DNA of 64,000 nt from Streptomyces sp. MBT53 (GTDB lineage Bacteria > Actinomycetota > Actinomycetes > Streptomycetales > Streptomycetaceae). The stretch lies in assembly GCF_016654115.1 (NCBI RefSeq), contig NZ_JAEQAZ010000001.1, forward strand, positions 62,001 to 126,000. The letters are read 5' to 3'. Positions 34,168 to 43,217 of the stretch are shown here, piece by piece. How positions within the stretch are numbered: the stretch's first letter is position 1; every line of letters starts with the position of its first letter. The position numbers and the translations under genes were made by a program. The notes under the pieces are model-generated. The model saw nothing but the letters and a program-made list of their open reading frames with translations, ran no database searches and had not been told where the DNA came from.

Positions 34168-35666
34168 CAACCCCGGGGGGAGACGCGGTACTTCGCGTCC
34201 GGGGCGTCACCAAGAGCTTCGGCGGAGCCGCCGCGCTGAAGGGCGTGGACCTCGACCTCCACCCGGGCGAGGTCCACGCGCTGATGGGCATGAACGGAGC
34301 CGGCAAGTCGACGCTGGTGCAGGTCCTTTCGGGCGTCCACCAGCCCGACGGCGGCACCATCGAGGTCAACGGCCGGGCACAGCACGGACTTACGGTCCGC
34401 AAGGCGCGCCGGCTCGGCATCGCCTCGGTGCCGCAGCGCCGCGAGCTGGCGATGGGGCTCACCGTCGCCGAGAACGTCCTGCTGGGCGACCTGCCGACCC
34501 GGGCCGGTGCCGTGCGCTGGAAAGCCGTCGGCTCCGAGGCCCGCACGGCACTCGAGGCCCTCGGCATCGACATCGACGTGACCCGCACCGCGGGCTCGCT
34601 CACCGTCGCCGAACAGACCATGGTCGAGGTGGCCCGCGAGGTCCGCCGCGGCGGACGCATCCTGATCCTCGACGAACCTACCGCCTGTCTCAGCGCCGAA
34701 GCGGCCCACCGGATAAGGGAGTTGGTGCGCACCCTGCGCGACGAGGGCGTGGCCGTCGTCTACATCTCGCACTACATCGACGAGGTGCTGGCCGTCGCCG
34801 ACCGCGTGACGGTACTGCGGGACGGAGCGGTCGTACGCAGCGCGCCCGCCGCCGAGTTCGACGCCGCCGCACTCGTACGGAGCATGGTGGGAAGGGATGT
34901 CGTGTCCCGGCGGTCCCAACGGCCCGCTCCCAAGGACGAGATCGGGCTGACCGTGCGCGGTCTCACCGACGGGCGGGCCGTGCGGGACTTCACCGTCGAG
35001 GTGCACAAGGGCGAGATCGTCGCCGTGCTCGGCCCGGCCGGGGACGCGCAGTCACGCCTCTTCGACCTGCTCTCCGGGCGCCGCCGACCCGATACGGGCG
35101 ACCTCGCGGTGGACGGAACTCCCGTGCCGTTCGGCCGAGTTCAGGCCTCCCTCGCCAGCGGCCTGCGCTGCGTCACCGGCGACCGCCGGGCCCTGGGTCT
35201 CGTCCCCGAACTCTCCCTGGACGAGAACCTGATGCTGGCCGGCGACCGCTTCGCCCGCCGCCGCACCCACCGACGTGCCCAACTCGCCCGCCGCGCCGCC
35301 CCGTTGCGCCGCAGCTACGGCGTGGTCGCCCTCGCCGGAAACCCGCCGGTGGGCGCACTGTCCGGCGGCAACCAGCAGAAGGTGCTGCTCGCCAAGTGGC
35401 TCCAGACCGAGCCGGTCGCCTGCTTCCTGGAGGACCCCACCAACGGGGTCGACATCGCGGCCATGGCCGACATCCACGCCCTCCTCGACGACCTCGCCTC
35501 GCGCGGAGTCGCCGTACTGCTCGCCTCCTCCTCCGCCGAGGAGGTCATGCGCCTCGCCGACCGGGTCGTCGTCGTCAGCGCCGGCCGGACGGTCGCCGAG
35601 CACGACATCGACGCCATCACCCACGACGAACTCGTCGCCACCGCCCTCGGAGGTCAACCGCAGTGA
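34164..35666 (+). CDS. Rbs-type ABC importer ATP-binding protein with two nucleotide-binding domains
   Basis: A 500-residue tandem ATPase of the ribose/autoinducer-2 class. Domain 1 (about 5-230) has Walker A GMNGAGKST, a weak signature LTVAEQTMVEVA and Walker B ILILDEPTACLS. Domain 2 (about 250-500) has a degenerate P-loop GPAGDAQSR, a perfect signature LSGGNQQKV and Walker B FLEDPTNGVD. In the last motif the usual Asp-Glu order is reversed, so the catalytic Glu is shifted or lost. Only domain 1 looks able to hydrolyse ATP, an asymmetry known for this family. GTG start overlaps the CMD stop. Confidence 0.92.
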   Translation: MTTPGGDAVLRVRGVTKSFGGAAALKGVDLDLHPGEVHALMGMNGAGKSTLVQVLSGVHQPDGGTIEVNGRAQHGLTVRKARRLGIASVPQRRELAMGLTVAENVLLGDLPTRAGAVRWKAVGSEARTALEALGIDIDVTRTAGSLTVAEQTMVEVAREVRRGGRILILDEPTACLSAEAAHRIRELVRTLRDEGVAVVYISHYIDEVLAVADRVTVLRDGAVVRSAPAAEFDAAALVRSMVGRDVVSRRSQRPAPKDEIGLTVRGLTDGRAVRDFTVEVHKGEIVAVLGPAGDAQSRLFDLLSGRRRPDTGDLAVDGTPVPFGRVQASLASGLRCVTGDRRALGLVPELSLDENLMLAGDRFARRRTHRRAQLARRAAPLRRSYGVVALAGNPPVGALSGGNQQKVLLAKWLQTEPVACFLEDPTNGVDIAAMADIHALLDDLASRGVAVLLASSSAEEVMRLADRVVVVSAGRTVAEHDIDAITHDELVATALGGQPQ

Positions 35667-36676
35667 GCGTCAAGACACTTGCCGACGCCCCCGGCGTCTC
35701 CGAACGGCCCGGGAAGGCGCGCCCCAGGCTCTCGCTCGCCGCGCTGCGCGGTGCCCCGCATACCGGTCTGATCGCCGTCCTGATCGTCGTGATCGTGGCC
35801 ACCTCGCTGCGGACCGACTCGTTCGCCACCGACACGAACGTCATCAACATCCTGCGCCAGGTCAGCGTCGTCGCCGTGATCGCGGCGGGACTCACGCTGC
35901 TGATGACGGCGGGCGGCATGGACTTCTCCATGGGCAGCAACGTCGCCGTGACGACCGCGGTCGGGGCGCAGCTGCTGGCGCACGGCCACTCCACGGTGTT
36001 CGCGGTCGTCGCCTGTCTGGTGCTGGCCACGCTGATCGGGCTGGTCAACGGGGTGGTCGTGACGTTCACCAACGTCGCCCCCTTCGTCGCGACCCTGGCC
36101 ACGGCGACCCTCCTGGACGGTGTCGCCCTGCTCGTGCTCGACAGCGTCAGCGTCTCCATCGGCACCAAGATGTTCGCCCTCGGCAACAACAAGATCCTCG
36201 GGGTGCCGTACCTGCTGGTCGTGGCGATCCTCGTGCTGGTGGCGACCGCCCTGGTCATGCGGTTCACCGTGTTCGGCCGTGACGCCTTCGCGATCGGCGG
36301 CAACGAGCACGTCGCCCACCTCAGCGGCATCAACGTCACCGCCCGCAAGCTCTCCCTCTACGCCCTCACCGGCGCCCTGTCCGGACTGGCCGGCCTGATG
36401 CTGCTGTCCCGGCTCAGCGGCAGCAGCCCCGGCACCGGCGGACTCTCCCTCCAGCTCCAGGCCGTCGCCGCGGTCGTCATCGGCGGCACCGCCCTGGCAG
36501 GGGGTTACGGCACCGTCGTAGGAACCGCACTTGGGGTGGTGCTCCTCGGTGTGGTCGCCAACGCGCTGAACCTGCTCCAGGTCTCCAGCAACTACCAGTC
36601 GGTCTCCGTCGGGGGAGTGCTGCTCGTCGCGGCCATCGCCAACGAGATGCACAAGGCACGTTCCGCACGTCATTGA
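35663..36676 (+). CDS. Rbs-type ABC importer permease
   Basis: A 337-residue permease of the RbsC/BPD_transp_2 family with 8-10 predicted membrane helices. Typical blocks are GLTLLMTAGGMDFSMGSNVA, GLVNGVVVTFTNVAPFVATL and FAIGGNEHVAHLSGI (the EAA-like coupling loop). The GTG start overlaps the ATPase stop by 4 bp. It forms the pore for the substrate delivered by the lipoprotein encoded next. Confidence 0.93.
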   Translation: MSVKTLADAPGVSERPGKARPRLSLAALRGAPHTGLIAVLIVVIVATSLRTDSFATDTNVINILRQVSVVAVIAAGLTLLMTAGGMDFSMGSNVAVTTAVGAQLLAHGHSTVFAVVACLVLATLIGLVNGVVVTFTNVAPFVATLATATLLDGVALLVLDSVSVSIGTKMFALGNNKILGVPYLLVVAILVLVATALVMRFTVFGRDAFAIGGNEHVAHLSGINVTARKLSLYALTGALSGLAGLMLLSRLSGSSPGTGGLSLQLQAVAAVVIGGTALAGGYGTVVGTALGVVLLGVVANALNLLQVSSNYQSVSVGGVLLVAAIANEMHKARSARH

Positions 36677-36714
36677 CCGGCGCTCCTCACTTCACTCATG
36701 AATGGCGGTTCCCT

Positions 36715-37665
36715 ATGAGAATTTCGGTCCGTTCCCGCAGAACCGTGCTCGCCGCGTTCGCCGGCGGCACCCTCGTACTGAGCGGTTGTGGCAGCAGTGA
36801 CGACAGCGGGAGTTCCGGCGATGTCACCCTCGGGTTCGTCAACGGCGGTGACACCGAGTTCCACAGCTGTCTCCAGAAAGCGGTCGAGCAGACGGCGAAG
36901 ACGGAGAACGCCAAGGTCTTCACCGCCAACTCGCACCAGAATTCCACCACCGAGCTGTCCAACATCGAGGACATGACCTCGCGCAGCGTCAGCGCGCTGA
37001 TAGTGCAGACCGTCAATGTCGACGCGCTCAAGGGCGACATCGCCAAGGCGAAGGCCGCGAACATACCGATCTATCTGACGTCCGTGGCCACCAGCGACGT
37101 GAACGACATCCTCGGCGCGGCCGTCGTGGACCTCGGCAAGCTCGGCGCTCTGGACGCCGGCTGGATCGCGCAGGACGCGGGCGGCAAGAGCGTGCAGGTC
37201 GGCGTGATCGCGGGGGCGCCCGGCGCGGCCTCCGACCTGATGGTGGGCGGCTTCACGAAGGCGCTGCCGAGCACCGCGAAGGTGGTCACGAACCAGCCGG
37301 GCATGTTCAATCCGGTGAAGGCACAGGACGTGGCCGAGAACATGATCCAGGCACACCCCGACCTGCAGTACGCGTTCGTCGCCTCGGAGGACATGGCGCT
37401 GGCCGCCCGCAAGGCGTTCGACGCGGCCGGCAAGAAGGACGTGAAGATCGTGACCGCCAACGGCACCGACGAGGGCCTGGCCGCCGTCAAGGACGGACGG
37501 CTCTCCGCCACCGTCGCGAACTCGGCCACGTCGATCGGGCAGACCGCGGTCGAGAACGCCGTCGGCCTCCTGGCCAAGAAGAAGGTTGACAAGATTGCCA
37601 ACATTCCTCTTTTGTTGGTCACCAAGGACAACCTGAACAAGGCACCCCAGTACTGCCCCGAGTAG
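36715..37665 (+). CDS. Rbs-type ABC importer substrate-binding lipoprotein
   Basis: A 316-residue extracytoplasmic binding protein. The signal peptide ends in a lipobox LVLSGC, so the mature protein is lipid-anchored at Cys25 or close to it. The body is a type I periplasmic-binding-protein fold (LGFVNGGDTEFHSCLQKAVE, SVSALIVQTVNVDAL, KIVTANGTDEGLAAVKDG). The family binds sugars and similar small polyols, but in this cluster the ligand may be a glycosylated or polyhydroxylated aromatic. Several ATGs crowd the start; the one at 36715 gives a proper signal peptide. Confidence 0.92.
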   Translation: MRISVRSRRTVLAAFAGGTLVLSGCGSSDDSGSSGDVTLGFVNGGDTEFHSCLQKAVEQTAKTENAKVFTANSHQNSTTELSNIEDMTSRSVSALIVQTVNVDALKGDIAKAKAANIPIYLTSVATSDVNDILGAAVVDLGKLGALDAGWIAQDAGGKSVQVGVIAGAPGAASDLMVGGFTKALPSTAKVVTNQPGMFNPVKAQDVAENMIQAHPDLQYAFVASEDMALAARKAFDAAGKKDVKIVTANGTDEGLAAVKDGRLSATVANSATSIGQTAVENAVGLLAKKKVDKIANIPLLLVTKDNLNKAPQYCPE

Positions 37666-37730
37666 CACAGCCGCGTGGGCAGCGATGCCTGTCCCCGCAC
37701 TGTCCCGAGCCGCCCGTCCGGCACACCGCT

Positions 37731-37765
37731 GGAATGTCCTGATAGAGCCGCTATAAGGACATTCC
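37731..37765. promoter_or_regulatory. 35-bp near-perfect inverted repeat upstream of the cluster LysR gene
   Basis: GGAATGTCCT (37731-37740) and AGGACATTCC (37756-37765) pair perfectly; after one mismatch the inner ATAG/CTAT (37742-37745 with 37751-37754) extends the dyad to 14 of 15 pairs around AGCCG. It lies 80 bp before the LysR ATG and 66 bp after the importer operon. It could be an operator or a weak terminator; there is no U-tract and the arms are AT-rich for a terminator here, so I favour an operator. Confidence 0.6.
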
Positions 37766-37844
37766 GGATCCTGCCGGACCCCAACGCACGACCGGCACCG
37801 CCGCCGGGGCCCACCCCTGGCACACGTGGGCCTCCGGAGGAATC

Positions 37845-38756
37845 ATGGACCGACTGCTCCTCATGCACAGCTTCGTCACCGTCGCCCAGGCCGGCAGTTT
37901 CAGCGGCGCCGCCAAGAAGCTGGGCTCGTCGGGCTCACTCGTGTCGCGCCACGTGGCCGAGCTGGAGCGACAGGTGGGCGTCCGCCTCGTCAACCGCACC
38001 GCCCGCTCGGTGAGCCTCACCGAACCCGGGCTCCGGTACGCCGAGTTCGCGGCCCGCATCCTCGACGAGATCGAGGCCGAGGACGCCGTCATCTCGCACC
38101 TCCACGACCGCGCCGAGGGCACCCTGAGCATCATCTGTCCGAAGTGGATAGGCAGCCTGGACCTGGGCGACGCGATCGCCGCGTTCTCCGCCGCCCACCC
38201 CAAGATCCACGTCCGCTTCGAACTGGGCGGCATGTCGGACCGCACGTACGACTTCCTGGACAGCGGCTTCGACGTGGCCTTCCACACGAGGGATCTACGG
38301 GACTCCAGCGTCCGCCTGAAGAAGATCGCCTCCCTGCCCTTCGTGCTCTGCGCCTCCGAGAAGTACCTGGAGCGCGGCGGGCCGCTCACCGAGCCCAACG
38401 GCCTCGCCCACCACGAGTGCCTCGTCCACGTCAACGACCCGGTCTGGCGCATCGGCCACGGACACACCAGCACCCTGCACAAGATCCGCAACGTGGCGTT
38501 CTCCTCCAACTCCTACCTCGCGCTCCAGAAGGCCGCCGTCCACGGCCGCGGCATCGCCCTGCTCCCGCAGCGCCCCGCCTACGACGACCTCCTCTCCGGC
38601 GCCCTCAAGGTCCTGCTGCCCGAACTCGCCGTACCCGACCGCCCGCTCTTCGCGATCTACGGCCCCGGCCAGGCCACCCCGCGCAAGGTCAGCGTCTTCC
38701 TGGACTTCCTCGCCGAATGGTTCTCGCAGAACCCCATTCCGGCCATCCGCGCGTAG
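37845..38756 (+). CDS. LysR family regulator of the catabolic cluster
   Basis: A 303-residue LysR protein. The HTH is LMHSFVTVAQAGSFSGAAKK with GSLVSRHVAELERQVGVRLV. The effector domain (about 90-295) is of the substrate-binding type 2 fold (LSIICPKWIGSLDLGDAIAA, GFDVAFHTRDL, RGIALLPQRPAYDDL). It lies between the importer operon and the ring-cleavage operon, same strand as both, and is the only regulator inside the 33-52 kb cluster. GCAA-N7-TTGC boxes at four cluster promoters are candidate targets. ATG at 37845 follows GGAGG. Confidence 0.94.
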   Translation: MDRLLLMHSFVTVAQAGSFSGAAKKLGSSGSLVSRHVAELERQVGVRLVNRTARSVSLTEPGLRYAEFAARILDEIEAEDAVISHLHDRAEGTLSIICPKWIGSLDLGDAIAAFSAAHPKIHVRFELGGMSDRTYDFLDSGFDVAFHTRDLRDSSVRLKKIASLPFVLCASEKYLERGGPLTEPNGLAHHECLVHVNDPVWRIGHGHTSTLHKIRNVAFSSNSYLALQKAAVHGRGIALLPQRPAYDDLLSGALKVLLPELAVPDRPLFAIYGPGQATPRKVSVFLDFLAEWFSQNPIPAIRA

Positions 38757-38758
38757 CT

Positions 38759-38773
38759 GCAAGAAACGATTGC
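38759..38773 (+). promoter_or_regulatory. GCAA-N7-TTGC box upstream of the ring-cleavage operon
   Basis: GCAA-GAAACGA-TTGC starts 3 bp after the LysR stop and 82 bp before the dioxygenase ATG. It is a LysR-box-type dyad and matches the sites at 48044 (exact arms), 33441 and 45194 (one mismatch each). Confidence 0.65.
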
Positions 38774-38854
38774 GAATTCGGGCGAGCTCGGACCATTGAG
38801 GCCTTCACGCCCTGAAATCTAGGCTCGCCGGGCGACCCGCGAAACGAGGCATCC

Positions 38855-39772
38855 ATGGGAATCCAGAGAATCGAATCGGTCACCTACGGCATCGACGACG
38901 TAGACGAATGTGTCCGTTTCTTCGGCGACTTCGGGCTGTTCCTGCTGGAGCGCACCGAGGAGCACGCGGTGTTCGAGACGCTCGCCGGGCAGACCCTCCA
39001 CCTGGACACCGTGCCCGGCCCCCTGCTGCCGCCGCCGGTGGAGGCCGGGCCGACGATCCGCGAGGTCGTCTGGGGCGTCGACACTCCCGAGGAACTGGCC
39101 CGGCTGGTCGCCGCCGCCGGCCGTGACCGCAAGGTCCACGAGCGCGCCGACGGGGTCTTCCACACCGTGGACGAGAGCGGCTTCGGCGTCGGACTCACCC
39201 TCGCCCGCCCGAAGATCACGGACGTCGACCCCCGCCCCGCCAACGCGACGGGCAGCGTCGACCGCTGGAACACCGCGCTGGAACCGCTCACCCGGGCCTT
39301 CCCGCTGCGCATGTGCCATGTCGCGCTGAACATCGTCAAGGAGGGCCGCGAGGAGGCCGTCGCGTTCTACACCGAGCGGCTCGGCTTCCGGCCCACCGAC
39401 ATCGTCGAACCGATGGGCGTCTTCATGCAGGCACCGGGCGACGACGACCAGCACACCATGCTGCTGTGCCACCGCCCCGACCGCGCCGGCGTCAACCACA
39501 TCGCCTACGAGGTCCCAGGCTTCGACGACGTCATCGAGGGCGGCAACCACATGATCGAGCGTGGCTGGCGGGAGGCCCGCAAACTCGGCCGCCACACGGT
39601 CGGCTCGAACGTCTTCCGGTTCGTCCACGCCCCCTGCGGCGGCCGCGTCGAGTACGCGGCCGACATGGACCGCGTCGACGACACCTACGAGACCCGCGTC
39701 CACGAGACCACCCCGCCGCACCACATCTGGGCACTGCGCTCCAACCGCGACCAGGACGCCCCCGCCACCTGA
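38855..39772 (+). CDS. Two-module VOC protein, probable extradiol dioxygenase
   Basis: A 305-residue type I extradiol-like protein with an N-terminal module (residues about 4-120) and a catalytic module (about 150-290). Candidate Fe(II) ligands are His in RMCHVALNIV, His in VNHIAYEV and Glu in GGRVEYAADMD. It may cleave the ring of a catecholic intermediate. It opens an operon with aldehyde dehydrogenase, FAH-type hydrolase and alpha/beta hydrolase genes, a classic lower meta-pathway toolset. The glycine-rich metal region differs from catechol 2,3-dioxygenases, so the substrate is uncertain. Confidence 0.85.
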   Translation: MGIQRIESVTYGIDDVDECVRFFGDFGLFLLERTEEHAVFETLAGQTLHLDTVPGPLLPPPVEAGPTIREVVWGVDTPEELARLVAAAGRDRKVHERADGVFHTVDESGFGVGLTLARPKITDVDPRPANATGSVDRWNTALEPLTRAFPLRMCHVALNIVKEGREEAVAFYTERLGFRPTDIVEPMGVFMQAPGDDDQHTMLLCHRPDRAGVNHIAYEVPGFDDVIEGGNHMIERGWREARKLGRHTVGSNVFRFVHAPCGGRVEYAADMDRVDDTYETRVHETTPPHHIWALRSNRDQDAPAT

Positions 39773-39811
39773 CTCTCCTCCCGCCTTTCCAGCCTGAGAG
39801 GGCACCCACTC

Positions 39812-41260
39812 ATGACCTCCGACCACGGCTACCCCGCCGTCCGCATGTACATCGCGGGCGAGTGGTGCCAGGGCGGCACCGGACGGACCGCCCCGATCGT
39901 GAACCCGGCCACCGAGAAGGTGATCGGCGACGTACCCCTCGCCACCACCGCCGACCTCGACCGCGCCCTCGACGCGGCCACCGAGGGCTTCCGCACCTGG
40001 CGCGCCACCCCGATCGCCAGGCGCTCCGCGATCCTGCACGCCGCCGCCGACCTCATCACCGAACGCGCCCCGGAGATCGGCCGGATCATGGCCCAGGAGC
40101 AGGGCAAGCCGCTGCGCGAGGGCACCACCGAGGCCCTGCGCACCGCCGACACCCTGCGCTGGCACATCGAGGACGCCCGCCGGGCCTACGGCCGGATCAT
40201 CCCGTCCGCACCCGGCACCGTCCTCACCGTCCGCCGCGAACCCGTCGGCCCCGTGGCCGCGTTCGTGCCGTGGAACTTCCCCGTCGGCGGCCCCAACCGC
40301 AAGCTCTCCTCCGCCCTGTCCGCAGGCTGCTCGATCGTCATCAAGGCGTCCGAGGAGACCCCGGGTACGGCCGCCGCCCTGGTCGCCTGCTACGCCGACG
40401 CCGGACTCCCGGCCGGTGTCCTCAACCTCGTCTTCGGTGAACCGGCCGAGGTCTCCGCCCACTTGATCCCCTCGCCGCAGATCCGCCTGGTCGCCTTCAC
40501 CGGCTCGGTCCCCGTCGGCAAGCTCCTCGCGGCCCAGGCGGGCGAGGTCATGAAGCCGACGCTGATGGAGCTCGGCGGCCACGCCCCGGTCATCGTCTGC
40601 GCCGACGCCGACCCGGTGAAGTCCGCCCGCAAGGCAGCCCAGGCGAAGTTCTTCAACGCCGGCCAGGTGTGCACTTCGCCGAGCCGCTTCTTCGTCCACG
40701 AGAGCATCGTCGAGGCGTTCACCGCCGAGTTCGTGAAGGCCGCCCAATCGATCACCGTAGGAGACGGCCTCGACGCGGACATCACCATGGGCCCGCTTGC
40801 CAACGAGCGCCGACTGCAGGCCATGGAGGACTTGGTCGCCGATGCCGTCTCTCGTGGTGCCAAGGTGCTCACCGGAGGCCAACGCCTCGCGCGCGACGGC
40901 TACTTCTACGCCCCGACCGTCCTCACCGACGTACCGGCCGACGCGAAGCTGATGCACGAGGAGCCCTTCGGCCCGCTCGCGCCGATCGTCCCGTTCACCG
41001 ATCTCGACGAGACCCTGGCGCTCGCCAACGCCCTGCCGTACGGCCTCGCCGCTTACGGGTTCACCGAGTCGGCCGCCACCGCCGAGAAGCTCTCGGACGC
41101 GCTGGAGGCCGGCATCCTCTCCATCAACCACTGCGGCGGCTCGGTCGCCGAGGCCCCCTCCGGCGGTGTCAAGGAGAGCGGCTACGGCAGGGAGGGCGGC
41201 CCCGAGGCCCTCGACGCCTACCTGATCACCAAGCGCGTCTCCCACCTGCTGGCGGGCTGA
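39812..41260 (+). CDS. NAD(P)-dependent aldehyde dehydrogenase (semialdehyde dehydrogenase-like)
   Basis: A 482-residue aldehyde dehydrogenase. Conserved parts: the Asn site VPWNFPVGG, catalytic Glu in LMELGGHAP, nucleophile Cys in NAGQVCTSPSR and the C-terminal EEPFGPLAPIVPF. Closest in look to succinate-semialdehyde dehydrogenases, but in this operon it may oxidise a ring-cleavage semialdehyde to the acid. It begins 39 bp after the dioxygenase stop with a clear ribosome site (GAGAGGG) upstream, and ends six bases before the FAH gene. Confidence 0.92.
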   Translation: MTSDHGYPAVRMYIAGEWCQGGTGRTAPIVNPATEKVIGDVPLATTADLDRALDAATEGFRTWRATPIARRSAILHAAADLITERAPEIGRIMAQEQGKPLREGTTEALRTADTLRWHIEDARRAYGRIIPSAPGTVLTVRREPVGPVAAFVPWNFPVGGPNRKLSSALSAGCSIVIKASEETPGTAAALVACYADAGLPAGVLNLVFGEPAEVSAHLIPSPQIRLVAFTGSVPVGKLLAAQAGEVMKPTLMELGGHAPVIVCADADPVKSARKAAQAKFFNAGQVCTSPSRFFVHESIVEAFTAEFVKAAQSITVGDGLDADITMGPLANERRLQAMEDLVADAVSRGAKVLTGGQRLARDGYFYAPTVLTDVPADAKLMHEEPFGPLAPIVPFTDLDETLALANALPYGLAAYGFTESAATAEKLSDALEAGILSINHCGGSVAEAPSGGVKESGYGREGGPEALDAYLITKRVSHLLAG

Positions 41261-41266
41261 ACCGCC

Positions 41267-42037
41267 ATGAGGTACACGCGTGTTGCGGTCGGCGGCCGGG
41301 CGGTCTGGGGCCGCGTGGGGGAGGAGGGCATCGAACTGCTGTCCGAGTCCCCTCTGGAAGGCGATCCGTCCGTCATCGGCTCGGTGCCGGTCGCCGACGC
41401 CCAGTGGCTGCCCGTCGTCGTTCCGCCCGTGTTCTACGCCGTCGGCATGAACTACCCGCGCCACATCGCGCACGCCGGCGCCGAGACCCCGGACCGTCCC
41501 GAGGTCGGCTACCGGGCCAACAACGCGCTCACCGGCCACCGTTCGCCCATCGTCAAGCCGTCCGAGGTCGAGGGCCGCTTCGAGGCCGAGCCCGAACTCG
41601 TCGCCGTCATCGGCCGCACGCTCCGGCATGCGACCTACGACGAGGCCAGGAAGTCGGTCTTCGGCTGGACCATCGGCAACGACGTCAGCGCCCGCACCTG
41701 GCAGCACCAGGACCGCTCCTTCTGGCGCAGCAAGAACAGCGACACCTTCAAGCCGATGGGCCCGTGGATGGAGACCGACGTCGACGCCCTCGCGCAGACC
41801 ACGACTCTCCGTGTGAACGGGGAGGTTCGCGCCTCGTTCGCCACCGGCGACATGGTCTTCGACCCGTTCGACCACATCGTCGAGCTCACCAAGCACATCA
41901 CCATGCACCCGGGGGACGTGCTGTGGATGGGCGCCGAGTCCACCTGCCAACTCGAACCCGGGGACACCGTGGACATCGAGATCAGCGGCATCGGCGTCCT
42001 GTCCAACCCCGTACACAGTGAAGGGAATCCGTCATGA
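41267..42037 (+). CDS. Fumarylacetoacetate hydrolase (FAH) family protein
   Basis: A 256-residue FAH-fold enzyme. Metal ligands are the Glu pair in FEAEPELVAVIG and Asp in GNDVSARTWQ; SDTFKPMGPWM is the conserved Lys region. FAH members act in meta pathways as 2-hydroxymuconate decarboxylases, hydratases or C-C hydrolases. Here it follows the aldehyde dehydrogenase gene, fitting a decarboxylase or hydratase step. ATG at 41267; its stop overlaps the next start (ATGA). Confidence 0.9.
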   Translation: MRYTRVAVGGRAVWGRVGEEGIELLSESPLEGDPSVIGSVPVADAQWLPVVVPPVFYAVGMNYPRHIAHAGAETPDRPEVGYRANNALTGHRSPIVKPSEVEGRFEAEPELVAVIGRTLRHATYDEARKSVFGWTIGNDVSARTWQHQDRSFWRSKNSDTFKPMGPWMETDVDALAQTTTLRVNGEVRASFATGDMVFDPFDHIVELTKHITMHPGDVLWMGAESTCQLEPGDTVDIEISGIGVLSNPVHSEGNPS

Positions 42038-42405
42038 GCAGCGCACCCCGCTACATCCACCACGTCAACTTCCCCACCACCGACCCCGACCGGACCGCCG
42101 AGTGGTACACGAAGGTCTTCGGGATGAAGCGGATCATGCCCAAGTCCAACACCCGTGTGGTGCTGATGACCCGGGGCAACTTCGACCTCCACTTCACCCC
42201 CGTCGAGGAGATGGAGCGCATGGCGCCCTATCACTTCGCCGTCGAGGTCGACGACTGGGACGAGTTCCTCGCCCACATCACGGACCTGGGCATCCGGCAC
42301 ACCCGGCCGATCGAACGGCCCGAGAACCAGTCGAAGTTCTGCTACATCCACGACCCCGACCACACCATGATCGAGCTCGTCTTCCACGGCCGTCGCCCCA
42401 ACTGA
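42034..42405 (+). CDS. Single-domain VOC protein
   Basis: A 123-residue VOC protein with candidate metal ligands in YIHHVNFPTTD, PYHFAVEVDDW and HTMIELVFHG. It lies in the operon between the FAH and alpha/beta hydrolase genes, overlapping the former by 4 bp. It could be an isomerase, a lyase or a small dioxygenase acting on a pathway intermediate; the sequence alone does not decide. Confidence 0.85.
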   Translation: MSSAPRYIHHVNFPTTDPDRTAEWYTKVFGMKRIMPKSNTRVVLMTRGNFDLHFTPVEEMERMAPYHFAVEVDDWDEFLAHITDLGIRHTRPIERPENQSKFCYIHDPDHTMIELVFHGRRPN

Positions 42406-42431
42406 CCCCGCGCGTACAGGAGTTCACCCCC

Positions 42432-43217
42432 ATGCCCCTCGCCGACTCCGACGGCACCTCCATCTACTACGAGCGCCACGGCAGCGGTCCGGCGATCCTG
42501 TTCGTGCACGGCAGCGGCGGTCACCACGCCGCCTGGTGGCAGCAAGTGGCCGCGCTGCGCGATGAGTTCACGGTCGTCACCGTGGACCTGCGCGGCTTCG
42601 GCAAGTCCGATTCGTCCATGCCCGAGTTCGACGGCCAGGACTTTCCCGGTGACGTAGTCGCCGTACTTGACCAGGAGAACCTGACCGACGCCATGCTGGT
42701 CGGCCAGTCCATCGGCTCCGTCGCCGCCCTGCGCGCCGGACTGCTGCGGCCCGAACGGGTCGGCTCCGTCGTGCTCGGCCACTCCCTCGGCGGCATCAGC
42801 CACCCCGAGTTGAAGGAACTGGCCGCCGCCGACCGCGCCGAGGCCGTCAAACTGCCGGTCATCGACCGCCTGTTGACGAAGCGGTTCCAGGAGGAGCGGG
42901 CCGACCTCACCTTCCTGTTCCAGCAGATGGGCACGTTCAACGTGGCCAAGATGCAGGATCTGCGGAACCTCGACACCAACGGCCCGTCCCTGGACGACAT
43001 TCAGGCCTCGGGCGTCAAGGTCGCGTTCCTCGCGGGCGAGAAGGACGCGGTGCTGAGCGTGAAGACCGTGACCCGCGCCCATGAACTGCTGGCCGGCTCG
43101 CACCTGGAGATCGTCCCGGACGCCCCGCACTCCATGTACTGGGAGACGCCCGCCGAGTACAACGCCGCCGTCGCCCACCTGCGCCGCACCCTCACCGCAC
43201 CGAAGGAAGCAGCATGA
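42432..43217 (+). CDS. Alpha/beta hydrolase, possible C-C bond hydrolase
   Basis: A 261-residue alpha/beta hydrolase. The oxyanion motif is FVHGSGGHHAAWW, the nucleophile elbow is GQSIGS (Ser), the acid is probably Asp in AGEKDAVLSV, and the catalytic His is in APHSMYWETP. MhpC/BphD-like enzymes hydrolyse meta-cleavage products, and its operon partners favour that role, though an ester or lactone hydrolase is equally possible. ATG at 42432 has AGGAG about ten bases upstream. It overlaps the next gene by 4 bp. Confidence 0.88.
   Translation: MPLADSDGTSIYYERHGSGPAILFVHGSGGHHAAWWQQVAALRDEFTVVTVDLRGFGKSDSSMPEFDGQDFPGDVVAVLDQENLTDAMLVGQSIGSVAALRAGLLRPERVGSVVLGHSLGGISHPELKELAAADRAEAVKLPVIDRLLTKRFQEERADLTFLFQQMGTFNVAKMQDLRNLDTNGPSLDDIQASGVKVAFLAGEKDAVLSVKTVTRAHELLAGSHLEIVPDAPHSMYWETPAEYNAAVAHLRRTLTAPKEAA

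Noticed and set aside
33815..36676. A 953-codon plus-strand frame ending in the permease
   Set aside because: Its first 616 codons are out of frame with the CMD and ATPase genes. The permease starts at GTG 35663, overlapping the ATPase stop.
38819..42016. A 1065-codon open frame on the minus strand across the ring-cleavage operon
   Set aside because: It is antisense to clearly recognisable enzymes and arises from the high third-position GC of the plus-strand genes. Its translation is low-complexity with no family match.
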